NCBI RefSeq assembly: GCF_024461735.1
Contig: NZ_JANGAD010000005.1
Span: 124,001 to 188,000, forward strand
Source of the DNA: Anaerotignum propionicum
GTDB taxonomy: Bacteria; Bacillota; Clostridia; Lachnospirales; Anaerotignaceae
DNA: 64,000 nucleotides
Direction of reading: 5' to 3'
Shown: positions 29,705 through 37,440 of the stretch, piece by piece
Layout: every line of letters starts with the position of its first letter
Numbering within the stretch: position 1 is the stretch's first letter
The notes under the pieces: model-generated
What the model saw: only the letters and a program-made list of their open reading frames with translations
Told to the model about the DNA's origin: nothing
Database searches by the model: none
Position numbers and translations under genes: made by a program

Positions 29705-30646
29705 CTACAACATTTCAAAATGCAGATGCAACTGGTCAAGTTTTGCAAGTATTATTTTGGATAATTCTTCAGGTTGCACTGATAGAATACTTTTGCCATA
29801 TCTAATAAAATAGCTTGCAATAAAGTTTTCCTCTCCTTTATTGTAAAATCCACGAATATAATATTGCCCATTTTCAAAATCAATTCGCATAGAGGGATAG
29901 TGTTCTTTTTGGAATAGGTCTACACCCTTACTGTCTACCGAAACCTGAAAATCTGTAGCAGTAGCAGTTTTATATAGTGTATCAGAGGATTTTTTAAAGT
30001 CTGTAAACGGTTTTGGATGGTATTGTTTATTTTCCTTTATGGTAACTACTTTGTCGCACCGTAATACCTGCGTGCTCTCTGTTTCGAAATTATAACCAGT
30101 AGCATACCATTGACCGAAAGATGCGGAAATATGGAAAAATTGCATGATATAGCATTTTTCTAAGTCTTTTTTTCGATAGTTCACTTCACAAACCTTCTCT
30201 TCTATGGCATACTGCAAAATAACCTTCAAAAAGTCACAATGATTAATCTGCGGAACAGAGCCTAAACGAAAGACTTTTTCTGTTTTCCGCAACATTTCAA
30301 TTTTTTCCGGAGAAAGGCAGTTTTCAAACTTTTCCTTTAATTTCTCTACACTTAGATGGAATGGTGTGGATTCATAATCTTTTAATGTTAGCATGGAAAA
30401 ATAAAGTGCAAGCACCTCATCAAGGTTAAATACAATGGGGGATAGAAGCCTATTTTGAAGGATGCCATAGCACCCATTTCTGCCGAGCTGCGAAAAGATC
30501 GGCATGCCGATTTCTTCTAATGACTGTATGTCTCTAAGAGCTGTACTCTTTGAAATAGAATATTTTTTCATGATATCTTTTAGATTAAATGAATTTTTAT
30601 CATTTAGATAAAGCATCATATCATTTAGCCGTTCTGATTTATTCAT
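29705..30646 (-). CDS. WYL-domain transcriptional regulator (HTH_11/YafY-like)
   Basis: A 313-residue protein: N-terminal HTH of the DeoR/HTH_11 type (residues 5-60, KYSISKSTALRDIQSLEEIG), a WYL domain at about 140-215 (EVNYRKKDLEKC, FGQWYATGYNFET) and a C-terminal WCX-like extension. WYL domains bind small ligands or nucleic acids. AGGAGG precedes the ATG. It faces the peptidase E gene across a 107-base gap containing a perfect 12-bp inverted repeat, its probable operator. Confidence 0.85.
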   Translation of the reverse strand: MNKSERLNDMMLYLNDKNSFNLKDIMKKYSISKSTALRDIQSLEEIGMPIFSQLGRNGCYGILQNRLLSPIVFNLDEVLALYFSMLTLKDYESTPFHLSVEKLKEKFENCLSPEKIEMLRKTEKVFRLGSVPQINHCDFLKVILQYAIEEKVCEVNYRKKDLEKCYIMQFFHISASFGQWYATGYNFETESTQVLRCDKVVTIKENKQYHPKPFTDFKKSSDTLYKTATATDFQVSVDSKGVDLFQKEHYPSMRIDFENGQYYIRGFYNKGEENFIASYFIRYGKSILSVQPEELSKIILAKLDQLHLHFEML

Positions 30647-30673
30647 AGACTCCTCCTACATTTATGTTATTGG

Positions 30674-30702
30674 AAAAAGGTATCACAATATGATACCTTT
30701 TT
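30674..30702. promoter_or_regulatory. Perfect inverted repeat, probable operator between divergent genes
   Basis: AAAAAGGTATCA (30674-30685) and TGATACCTTTTT (30691-30702) are exact complements around a 5-bp centre, between the WYL regulator and peptidase E genes. A -10-like TATAGT/TATAAT lies just to its right. Confidence 0.55.
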
Positions 30703-30753
30703 ATAGTATAGTATAATCAAATCAAATGAAATGAAAAGGAGAAAATTAAAAAT

Positions 30754-31368
30754 ATGAAAAAAATGTTTTTGGCATCGTCATTTAAAGATGTAGCAAATAT
30801 ATTTGCAAAATTTGAATCAAATTTAGAGGGGAAAACAGTGACTTTTATACCAACTGCAAGCACAGTGGAAAAAATCAAATTTTACGTTAATTCAGGTAAA
30901 AAAGCACTTGAAAAATTAGGCCTTATTGTAGATACTCTAGACATATCTACCGCAAATGGGAATGAAATAAAAGCAAAACTTACCAACAATGATTTTATCT
31001 ATATCACAGGTGGTAATTCATTCTTCTTGCTGCAAGAATTAAAAAGAACTGGGGCAGATAAAGTCATTGCAGAGGAAGTACAAGCTGGTAAACTTTACAT
31101 TGGAGAATCTGCAGGGGCAATGGTTATGTCAGGGAATATTGAATACGCAAAGGCAATGGATAGTGTAGAGAAAGCACCTAGTTTGATGAACTATGATGCC
31201 TTAGGGTTGGTAGACATTTATCCGGTACCCCATTATGAGAGTGCTCCTTTTAAAAAGATAGCCCAAGCTATCATAGATGCCTATTCACCTTCGTTGAATT
31301 TAACGCCGATTAGCAATCATGACTGTATTTTGATTGAGGGTAGTAATATAAGAATTGAAAAGAATTGA
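30754..31368 (+). CDS. Peptidase E-like serine peptidase (S51)
   Basis: A 204-residue S51-family protein. The nucleophile Ser lies in YIGESAGAMVMSG, preceded by the conserved YITGGNSFFLLQEL; HYESAPF and the late H of ISNHD are family positions. Family members are aspartyl dipeptidases or cyanophycinase-related enzymes acting in the cytosol. The ATG follows AAAGGAG. It is divergent from a WYL regulator, which may control it. A hairpin follows at 31388-31422. Confidence 0.85.
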   Translation: MKKMFLASSFKDVANIFAKFESNLEGKTVTFIPTASTVEKIKFYVNSGKKALEKLGLIVDTLDISTANGNEIKAKLTNNDFIYITGGNSFFLLQELKRTGADKVIAEEVQAGKLYIGESAGAMVMSGNIEYAKAMDSVEKAPSLMNYDALGLVDIYPVPHYESAPFKKIAQAIIDAYSPSLNLTPISNHDCILIEGSNIRIEKN

Positions 31369-31387
31369 TTTTATATAGCATCAGTAA

Positions 31388-31422
31388 AGCCCGCACACTA
31401 ACCCTAGAGTAATGTGCGGGCT
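31388..31422 (+). terminator. Hairpin after the peptidase E gene
   Basis: AGCCCGCACA (31388-31397) pairs exactly with TGTGCGGGCT (31413-31422) over a 15-nt loop. The following U tract is weak (TATACGTAT), but the position 20 bases after the stop suits a terminator. Confidence 0.6.
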
Positions 31423-31543
31423 TATACGTATATGTTTATATGACACCAAAAAAATGTATATAAGTTCCAAAATCATGGTGATTCTTGACTGTTGCTAAAC
31501 TTAGTGATGAGAGGTAGAAACTACTACTAAGAGTATTAAACTG

Positions 31544-31885
31544 TCAATTATTCCTTTGATCATTAAGATTAATGAGCTTTAGGTGTTCTTTTCCCCATAT
31601 ATTCATCTGTTCTAAGATTGGACTTAATGATTGTCCTAGTTCCGTAAGTGTATATTCGACTTTTGGCGGTATTTCTGGATAAACCTTTCTATAAATTATC
31701 CCATCGGCCTCCAACTGCCGAAGCTGTTGAGTCAGCATCTTCTGGCTGATTCCGTTTATTCCTTTATTTAGCTCTACGAACCTTTGTGTACCGTTATTAA
31801 ATAGGTTTCTTAGAATAAGAACCTTCCATTTTTGGCCAATCAGGTTGACGGTATGCTCAATAGGACATGATTTATCGCACGGCAT
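31544..31885 (-). CDS. HxlR-family transcriptional regulator
   Basis: A 113-residue winged-helix protein of the HxlR/YodB type. It opens MPCDKSCPIEHTV, with Cys residues that in relatives such as YodB and HypR sense quinones or thiol stress, then QKWKVLILRNL, GISQKMLTQQLRQLEADGII and PPKVEYTLTELG. ATG 31885 is preferred because GGAGGG precedes it; the frame extends six codons upstream without a site. It faces the cupin and VOC genes, which it probably controls through the inverted repeat at 31919-31947. Confidence 0.85.
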   Translation of the reverse strand: MPCDKSCPIEHTVNLIGQKWKVLILRNLFNNGTQRFVELNKGINGISQKMLTQQLRQLEADGIIYRKVYPEIPPKVEYTLTELGQSLSPILEQMNIWGKEHLKLINLNDQRNN

Positions 31886-31918
31886 TCTTATCCCTCCTGT
31901 CAATTGTTATATTTACTT

Positions 31919-31947
31919 ACTATTTGGTTAGTATAACACTAAATAGT
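31919..31947. promoter_or_regulatory. Inverted repeat, probable HxlR operator
   Basis: ACTATTT (31919-31925) and AAATAGT (31941-31947) are exact complements 15 bp apart, directly upstream of the HxlR gene and in the gap shared with the divergent cupin gene. TACT/AGTA halves within it suit the family. Confidence 0.45.
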
Positions 31948-32069
31948 GCCTTATTGCAAAAAGTTTGTAACTTTAATATAGTAATTGTAGAGCAAGTCTA
32001 TTTAGATTAATTGGTTATGGTTTCAATTGCCACTACTATCTAAATACAAATTAAAAGGAGGAATAAGTA

Positions 32070-32396
32070 ATGGAAAAAATAAATATCGATGGTATTCTTG
32101 ATTTTGCAACTGAGAGAAGTGCACGTAAAGCAATTTTCAAAGAAGGACATTTTGATACAGGACTTTTGCTTTATGCCCCAGGACAAACAACACCGGATCA
32201 TAAGCATTCAGATATTGATGAAATCTTTTATGTGATTTCTGGTGAAGGTACAATCACCATAAACAATGAAGAAGTGCTTGTAAAAGAGAAGGATATCATA
32301 TTTTCACCCTATGGAGAGACCCATGGATTTAATAACACCAGTGCTAACAATTGGGTTGTATTGCAAATTAAAATTGATACTCTTAAAAATGCTTAA
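32070..32396 (+). CDS. Cupin-domain protein
   Basis: A 108-residue single cupin. The two cupin motifs are visible: PDHKHSDIDEIFYVISGEG with metal-ligand His and Glu, then PYGETHGFNN with the last His. It binds a metal ion in the cytosol. GGAGG precedes the ATG. It lies 45 bases before a VOC gene in the same direction and faces an HxlR regulator, so the pair may detoxify or sense an electrophile or quinone. The substrate is unknown. Confidence 0.8.
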   Translation: MEKINIDGILDFATERSARKAIFKEGHFDTGLLLYAPGQTTPDHKHSDIDEIFYVISGEGTITINNEEVLVKEKDIIFSPYGETHGFNNTSANNWVVLQIKIDTLKNA

Positions 32397-32441
32397 ACCA
32401 TTTTATAAAAATTCGGAATTGAGTACAGGAGGTAAAAATTT

Positions 32442-32822
32442 ATGTTTACACGAATAGACCATGTTGCGTTATCTGTAAAAAACAGAGAAAAGTCCATTGA
32501 CTTTTACGAAAAAAACTTTGGGTTTAAAAAATATTTTGAGCACGATGTTCCCGGTGTGCCAGACCTTGAAAAGGTTGTTTATCTTCAGTTGGGTGATACG
32601 GTGTTAGAGTTTGAACACTGGACAATTGATAGGGAAAATAAGGGGTATCATTTCTGTCTTATTAGCGATAATTTTGATTCGGATTATCAAAAGCTTAAAG
32701 ATGCAGGGATCCCGGTCGTAACTGAGCCACATATTCCTGATCCCAGAACACCTCAGGAAACAGGCTGGAGACGAGTTGTTTTTCGAGGTCCTGATGGGGA
32801 ATTGATTGAGTTTAGAGGATAA
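32442..32822 (+). CDS. VOC-family (glyoxalase/bleomycin-resistance-like) protein
   Basis: A 126-residue vicinal oxygen chelate protein with the two beta-alpha-beta-beta-beta halves. H5 in IDHVALSVKNREKSIDFYE is the first metal ligand, VLEFEHW gives a Glu, and FRGPDGELIEFRG the closing Glu motif. The signature FYEKNFGF resembles lactoylglutathione lyase-type proteins. It is probably in the cupin operon. The ribosome site is GGAGG. The substrate is unknown. Confidence 0.8.
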   Translation: MFTRIDHVALSVKNREKSIDFYEKNFGFKKYFEHDVPGVPDLEKVVYLQLGDTVLEFEHWTIDRENKGYHFCLISDNFDSDYQKLKDAGIPVVTEPHIPDPRTPQETGWRRVVFRGPDGELIEFRG

Positions 32823-33207
32823 GGAAATGAAATTCCTTCAAGGCGAGAACTATATGTAAAGCAAATCATGAAGCGGTAGGGTGATTAGTTGGAGACGAGT
32901 TGGCATACGACACTGTTAACATTACCATTTATAAAGGACACGTGAATCTTACATGTGGCAATTCTCGAAATAAGGATGAAAGTTATCACTGCAATGAGAT
33001 GCAAAATCCTATCGCTGTCTATATGGATTCAGCCAAGGAAAATTAGCAGTTTTACATCAAAGACGTATACCAGATTAAAACAGGTTATACAACAAAGTAC
33101 ATGTGAGATGTGAACAAATAAATACCAATACAATGAAAGCTAAATTCACCCACCCACTGTCCTTTTGAGAGGATACTCAACTATTTTGAGCATATAGGTA
33201 AAGAGAT
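32823..33207. other. Spacer with a coding remnant
   Basis: On the plus strand, about 32895-33045, a startless frame reads like protein (ELAYDTVNITIYKGHVNLT, then NPIAVYMDSAKEN) and continues after a stop as QFYIKDVYQIKTGYTTKYM. I do not recognise it; probably a decayed gene. Confidence 0.3.
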
Positions 33208-33304
33208 AGCCGCTAACAAAATTTGATATGCTCCCCCGCAAAGTTGACTTTGGTTTTTTTAGGTCAACCTTAGGGAGAGCATATCATAATACAAATTAGC
33301 GGCT
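33208..33304. repeat. 97-bp long palindrome (fold-back, MITE-like)
   Basis: Nested complementary arms: AGCCGCTAA (33208-33216) with TTAGCGGCT (33296-33304), ATTTG with CAAAT, GATATGCTCCC with GGGAGAGCATATC (two extra bases on the right), and AAGTTGAC with GTCAACCTT. The whole can fold into one long hairpin with a short T-rich loop. It could be a non-autonomous mobile element or a relic of insertion-sequence ends. Confidence 0.6.
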
Positions 33305-33391
33305 CAATCCTGTAATGAATTGATTTCATCTAGTGTATTTCTTTTTACAATTCTCATTACCTGTAAAATGAATCGAATTGTGCTGTTATCA

Positions 33392-34180
33392 TTATCTTAA
33401 AAGCTTTTCATATGTGAATTTTCCTACAGCGCCCTTCATAAGAAGTGCAGCAAGCAGGGCTAAAACGACACCCATCCCCAAAAGAAGCCATGTGCTTACC
33501 AAGATTACCCCAGTGAATTGGCCTATGACAAGTGCAATGATGGGAAAAATCAAGAATACGGCACGTTGCTGTGCTTCTTCTATGGTTTGTGCCTTTGCGG
33601 AACCGCGAACCGTTATACCGATAGCAACAAGGGAGATAGCTGGTGCGATAAGCAGCATAACAATAAGCCAACTAATATCAGGCATAATCCCAGCACCTGT
33701 CAAAAAAAGCATCTCTATTTCCAGTACTATCATCATTGCGGCAAATGAGATGAACGAAACCATCATACCTACCGAAAAGCCGGCTAATATTTTTGACTGA
33801 AACAATTGCTTTAACGAGAGCGGGGAATAAAGCAAGGTTTCCAGCGTGTGCTTCTCCTTTTCTCCCACAAAGGAGCTGGCCGCCATAACAGACGACGCCA
33901 TAATGGGAATCATTAGAAAAAAAGCCGGCATGATTTTGTTGAGCACAAGCCTTAATATTATCTGATCTTGATTGCCCTCTCGCTCAGTAATTGGCAGCAT
34001 ATTCAGTAATGCCTGAAAATCCGAAGCCGCATCCGGAACCAGTGCCGTGACAAATACTAAAATAGAAGGGAGTACAATAGTAAGTGCAAGGGGCACAATC
34101 AGCATAACCATGAACACCTGCTTATTTGATGTAATGCCACGAATATCTTTTTTAATAAGGGCAAGTTGTTTTGTATTCAT
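33392..34180 (-). CDS. ABC-2 type transporter permease
   Basis: A 262-residue membrane protein with about six hydrophobic segments (MVMLIVPLALTIVLPSILVF, AFFLMIPIMASSVMAAS, and four more). The cytoplasmic loop FVGEKEKHTLETLLYSPLS is the conserved coupling segment of ABC-2/NatB-type permeases. It overlaps the ATPase gene by four bases, with GGGAGGT before its ATG, and ends a three-gene operon led by an XRE regulator. Likely substrates are peptides, ions or antimicrobials; this cannot be resolved. Confidence 0.85.
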   Translation of the reverse strand: MNTKQLALIKKDIRGITSNKQVFMVMLIVPLALTIVLPSILVFVTALVPDAASDFQALLNMLPITEREGNQDQIILRLVLNKIMPAFFLMIPIMASSVMAASSFVGEKEKHTLETLLYSPLSLKQLFQSKILAGFSVGMMVSFISFAAMMIVLEIEMLFLTGAGIMPDISWLIVMLLIAPAISLVAIGITVRGSAKAQTIEEAQQRAVFLIFPIIALVIGQFTGVILVSTWLLLGMGVVLALLAALLMKGAVGKFTYEKLLR

Positions 34181-35100
34181 AAATTACCTCCCTCCATTTT
34201 CCCATTATTCATGTCAATTAGTGAAAAATAAATTTCCTCTAACGACATCCGCTCTGCTGAGACATGATATACATCGCCCCCCGCCCCAACAATTCCTTTG
34301 ACAATAAGGGGAATTTCGTCCTCTGAGCCTACTGTGATATCATAGGTGTGTTCTCCGGCTTTCTGATATGCCATACCATCGGGTATGAGGCTTGCTTTCA
34401 ACCGTACCTTTACTTTAGAGGAAACCATGGTGCGAAGCTCCTCGATATTTCCTGTAGCCAATAAACTGCCCTTATTAATCAGTCCGTATGTGGTGCAGAT
34501 TTCTTGGGCATAGCGCAGCTGATGGGTGCATAAGAAAATTGTTGTCCCCCTTGCGGCAAGTTCCTGAATGAGAATGTTGACGTTTTGCGCACTTTCAGGA
34601 TCAAGACCTGAGGTTGGTTCGTCCAAAAACAGAATTTTGGGGCTGTGTATCATAGCTCTGGCAAGGGAAAGCCGTTGGCGCATACCGGTGGAATAGGCAG
34701 ACAGCTTCCGTTGCCGTGCATCTATCAAATTTAGCCGTTCCAAAAGAGCAGTTGCTCTCTTTTCACAATCAGACAGATTCATACCGAAAAGCGTGCCATA
34801 AAAAATGAGATTTTCAAGACCCGATAAATGGTCATACATTTGTGCATGTTCTGTAATCACGCCTGACAATTGATGAAGCTTTTCTGGATTTTGGGCGGGG
34901 TCAAGGTCAAACACCCGACAGCAGCCATTTGAAGGCGTAAGCATGCCACAAAGCAATTTGATAGTGGTGGTCTTTCCAGCTCCGTTGGGACCCAAGAACC
35001 CAAATACCTCACCTTGCTCCAAGCTGAAGCTAATATCATCGACTGCCTTGTTTCCTCCGGTATAGGTTTTTGACAAATTTTCTAGTAAGACTGCTCTCAT
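34177..35100 (-). CDS. ABC transporter ATPase
   Basis: A 307-residue nucleotide-binding subunit of the CcmA/NatA/BcrA export class. Walker A GPNGAGKTT, signature YSTGMRQRLSLARA (LSGGQ replaced by YSTGM, common in this class), Walker B ILFLDEPTSGLD and H-loop LCTHQL are present; a C-terminal extension of about 90 residues follows. It energises the ABC-2 permease next to it. It overlaps both neighbours by four bases, so the three genes are coupled. Confidence 0.9.
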   Translation of the reverse strand: MRAVLLENLSKTYTGGNKAVDDISFSLEQGEVFGFLGPNGAGKTTTIKLLCGMLTPSNGCCRVFDLDPAQNPEKLHQLSGVITEHAQMYDHLSGLENLIFYGTLFGMNLSDCEKRATALLERLNLIDARQRKLSAYSTGMRQRLSLARAMIHSPKILFLDEPTSGLDPESAQNVNILIQELAARGTTIFLCTHQLRYAQEICTTYGLINKGSLLATGNIEELRTMVSSKVKVRLKASLIPDGMAYQKAGEHTYDITVGSEDEIPLIVKGIVGAGGDVYHVSAERMSLEEIYFSLIDMNNGKMEGGNL

Positions 35101-36218
35101 ATTATGCCTCCAAACATTTTGTTTTTTAGCTTCTCCGCAATTCTCTGAAAACGGTGTTCATCGGTAAGGTTGGTAAACACAGGGTTTTTGACGATACTGT
35201 CGACCATACTTTGGCGCACGATCTTTTCATCCCGGGGAAGGGCAGCTCCTAAATCATACGCATCAATCCACTCATCAAGCAAATTGAAGTAAGTGTCTCC
35301 TTTTAACTTAAGGGGATAAATATCTCCTGTAACAAGCTCTACATATTCTTCAAGGATTTCAAGGGCTCTGTCTGTATTTCCAAGCATTGTATATCCTTGC
35401 GCAGCAATGATGTGGAACTTCACCAGCATTGTCGGGTGAAGATTTTTCAAGTCAAAAGTTTCAGCAACAGCAAGCGCTCGTCGGTATGTTTCCTCAAACT
35501 GATCCGGCGCATCGGTGCAAAGCGGGAGATAGTCGGTGAGCGCAGCAAAAAGAGAACCCATGTGTTGATAGATGCCGGCTTGTAATACCGACTTTGCTTC
35601 TCTTTGCTTGCCGATCATTTGATAGGCTGGTGCAAGTAGCGTTTCTGTGCTAATTATCTTGTTGCTTGTTTCCTTAAGCAGTTCTATCACCTCTTCTGCA
35701 TTGCCCAGTGTCAAGGCGCAAAATGCCTCCATGTTAAGTGCAAGCTGGCAAAGCTCCGCATCTTCACTTTCTTTTTTCACTCGGATAAACAGCTCTTTAG
35801 CCTCCGTAATGACTGCCAAGGTTTTACCCATGTCACCTGATTCCATGCTGTTGTTAATGAGCAGCGCACCGATTTGAAAGAGTAACGGGAAGCAGGAAAA
35901 ATACTTTTTAGCAATTTTACGGCAATGCTCCAGCACTTCATCAAAGGGTTTTACTGTAAAATCGGAGGATAGGCTCAGATACAATTTGCGGATATCCTCT
36001 TTGCCCATTTGCGGCTCGTATCCCATTAACTCATCCACGCTGATATTGAAAAAAGCTGCAAGCTGTGGAAGAAATGTGATATCGGGAAAGCTTTGTCCGG
36101 TTTCCCATTTTGAAACAGATGCCTTGGAAACGCCGATGTAGCTCGCAAGGTCATCTTGCGTTAGTCCTTTTTCTCTACGCTTGTTTATAATTACTCGAGC
36201 AATATTAATATCTTTCAT
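35097..36218 (-). CDS. XRE-family regulator with TPR-like C-terminal region
   Basis: A 373-residue protein. Residues 1-65 are an HTH_3 domain (KGLTQDDLASYIGVSKASVSKWE), followed by about 300 residues of paired helices resembling tetratricopeptide repeats, the architecture of Rgg/PlcR-like or other peptide-sensing regulators. It leads the operon with the ABC exporter genes, with an AGGTG site before the ATG. Two copies of a 15-bp palindrome (GTTGA-N5-TCAAC) in its promoter strongly suggest self-control. A peptide ligand is possible but unproven. Confidence 0.8.
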   Translation of the reverse strand: MKDINIARVIINKRREKGLTQDDLASYIGVSKASVSKWETGQSFPDITFLPQLAAFFNISVDELMGYEPQMGKEDIRKLYLSLSSDFTVKPFDEVLEHCRKIAKKYFSCFPLLFQIGALLINNSMESGDMGKTLAVITEAKELFIRVKKESEDAELCQLALNMEAFCALTLGNAEEVIELLKETSNKIISTETLLAPAYQMIGKQREAKSVLQAGIYQHMGSLFAALTDYLPLCTDAPDQFEETYRRALAVAETFDLKNLHPTMLVKFHIIAAQGYTMLGNTDRALEILEEYVELVTGDIYPLKLKGDTYFNLLDEWIDAYDLGAALPRDEKIVRQSMVDSIVKNPVFTNLTDEHRFQRIAEKLKNKMFGGII

Positions 36219-36236
36219 GTAATCACCTCATTTACT

Positions 36237-36300
36237 ATTATATCAGTTGATTAAATCAACCACAATGGATTCATAGTTGATTTTAGTTGAAAAAATCAAC
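36237..36300 (-). promoter_or_regulatory. Promoter with two 15-bp XRE operators
   Basis: On the minus strand, TTGTGG (36265-36260) and a perfect TATAAT (36242-36237) are 17 bp apart. The palindrome GTTGATT-A-AATCAAC (36246-36260) fills the spacer, and a second copy GTTGA-AAAAA-TCAAC lies at 36286-36300, exactly 40 bp away. A half-site is at 36276-36280. Confidence 0.75.
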
Positions 36301-36854
36301 TACAGAGAAACAAAAAAACAGACGCTAATAGTATTTGATTTTAATTCGTAGTTTATAAATTCCCTCCTCGAGCCCAAAAGGAAATAAAAAAATATTTTTC
36401 AAAAACATATTACACAGTAGTGAATATAGATAGTTTCATATAGTAAGCAAGGCTTTCAAGCGACTAATCATGAAGCAAGATAAAAGAAACAAATTATCCC
36501 ACTATGAATAAAAGAAACAGAAGAATACGAAGATTCATTGATTACACTTTCCTTGTGACAGTTAAGCAGAAAATGAATGATTGGCTGTAGTAGCAAAAAG
36601 CATAATATGATTAAAAGTAATATTGTGTAAGTTGATTCACCAACTGATTCAATCCTAAAAAGTACGGGGAGCTATATACATCTTCATTCTATGGTATTGA
36701 GAATAAAATCTTGATACCTCTTATTTATTATCTTTGATATTGTCTTTGTAAAAAATGGATAAATAGGCATAACCAAATAAATTTTGTTGTTGTGATGGCA
36801 GTCAGAACAAAACATAGATTGACACTGGAAATGATAATATGAGCAAAAACAGTG
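36301..36854. other. Spacer without a recognisable gene
   Basis: A+T-rich, many stops in all frames; nothing supported before the MarR promoter. Confidence 0.3.
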
Positions 36855-36913
36855 TTGACAAAATAACTAACATCAAATATAATAAACAGTATTAGATAAT
36901 ATATTGATGTTAG
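36855..36913 (+). promoter_or_regulatory. Consensus promoter with MarR operator
   Basis: TTGACA (36855-36860), 17-bp spacer, TATAAT (36878-36883): a perfect consensus promoter. CTAACATCAA (36867-36876), in the spacer, is the exact complement of TTGATGTTAG (36904-36913), so the inverted repeat brackets the -10 and start site and is a likely repressor site. Confidence 0.75.
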
Positions 36914-36924
36914 AAGGTGACGAA

Positions 36925-37353
36925 GTGGACTTTGAGCAGATGGCACAAGAGTATTTGGAAACAATGTATTACATGCGAAAGATAAATTCACACAAGGAGA
37001 TTCATGATTCCGTCCATGGAGAAAATTTTGTACTCCTTTTCATATCTCAAAGAGGAGGAAAAGTAATTCCAAGTGATATTAGTAATGAGATGGGAATTTC
37101 TACGGCAAGGGTAGCAGCGGCACTGAATAGTTTGGAAAAAAAGGGCCTTATTATAAGAAGGATTGACGCAGAAGACCGGAGAAGAATTTTGATTGACTTA
37201 ACGGATTCCGGAATGGAACAAGTAAAAAACCATTATAGTATGGTTTTGAATATGGTAAAGAATATGCTCCATTTTCTTGGGGAGAAGGACGCAAAAGAGT
37301 TTATACGAATTATGAAAAGACTTGCAGAAAAAGGGCCAGAAGGATTTAAGTAA
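36925..37353 (+). CDS. MarR-family repressor
   Basis: A 142-residue winged-helix protein. The recognition part PSDISNEMGISTARVAAALNSLEKK and the wing RIDAEDRRRILIDLTDSG are MarR hallmarks. The start is taken as GTG 36925 because AAGGTG lies before it; the earlier TTG/ATG at 36904-36907 lie in the operator with no ribosome site. It leads an operon with two ABC exporter subunits 87 bases on and probably represses it, relieved by a small toxic ligand. Confidence 0.8.
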   Translation: MDFEQMAQEYLETMYYMRKINSHKEIHDSVHGENFVLLFISQRGGKVIPSDISNEMGISTARVAAALNSLEKKGLIIRRIDAEDRRRILIDLTDSGMEQVKNHYSMVLNMVKNMLHFLGEKDAKEFIRIMKRLAEKGPEGFK

Positions 37354-37354
37354 A

Positions 37355-37378
37355 ATGCAGTCACATATGTGGCTGCAT
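37355..37378 (+). repeat. Small hairpin between marR and exporter genes
   Basis: ATGCAG (37355-37360) with CTGCAT (37373-37378), inner CAC with GTG. No T run follows, so it is more likely an RNA-stability or attenuation feature than a terminator. Confidence 0.35.
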
Positions 37379-37440
37379 ATCTTCTAGTCTAAAACCTAAC
37401 AATATTAGATTATAGTACCATTAGCAAAAGGAGAATTAGC

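Noticed and set aside
33378..33800. 140-codon plus-strand frame opposite the ABC-2 permease.
   Set aside because: Shadow of the permease gene; the permease has clear membrane segments and a ribosome site.
36728..36991. 87-codon minus-strand frame.
   Set aside because: Runs through the consensus promoter and operator of the MarR gene and into that gene.
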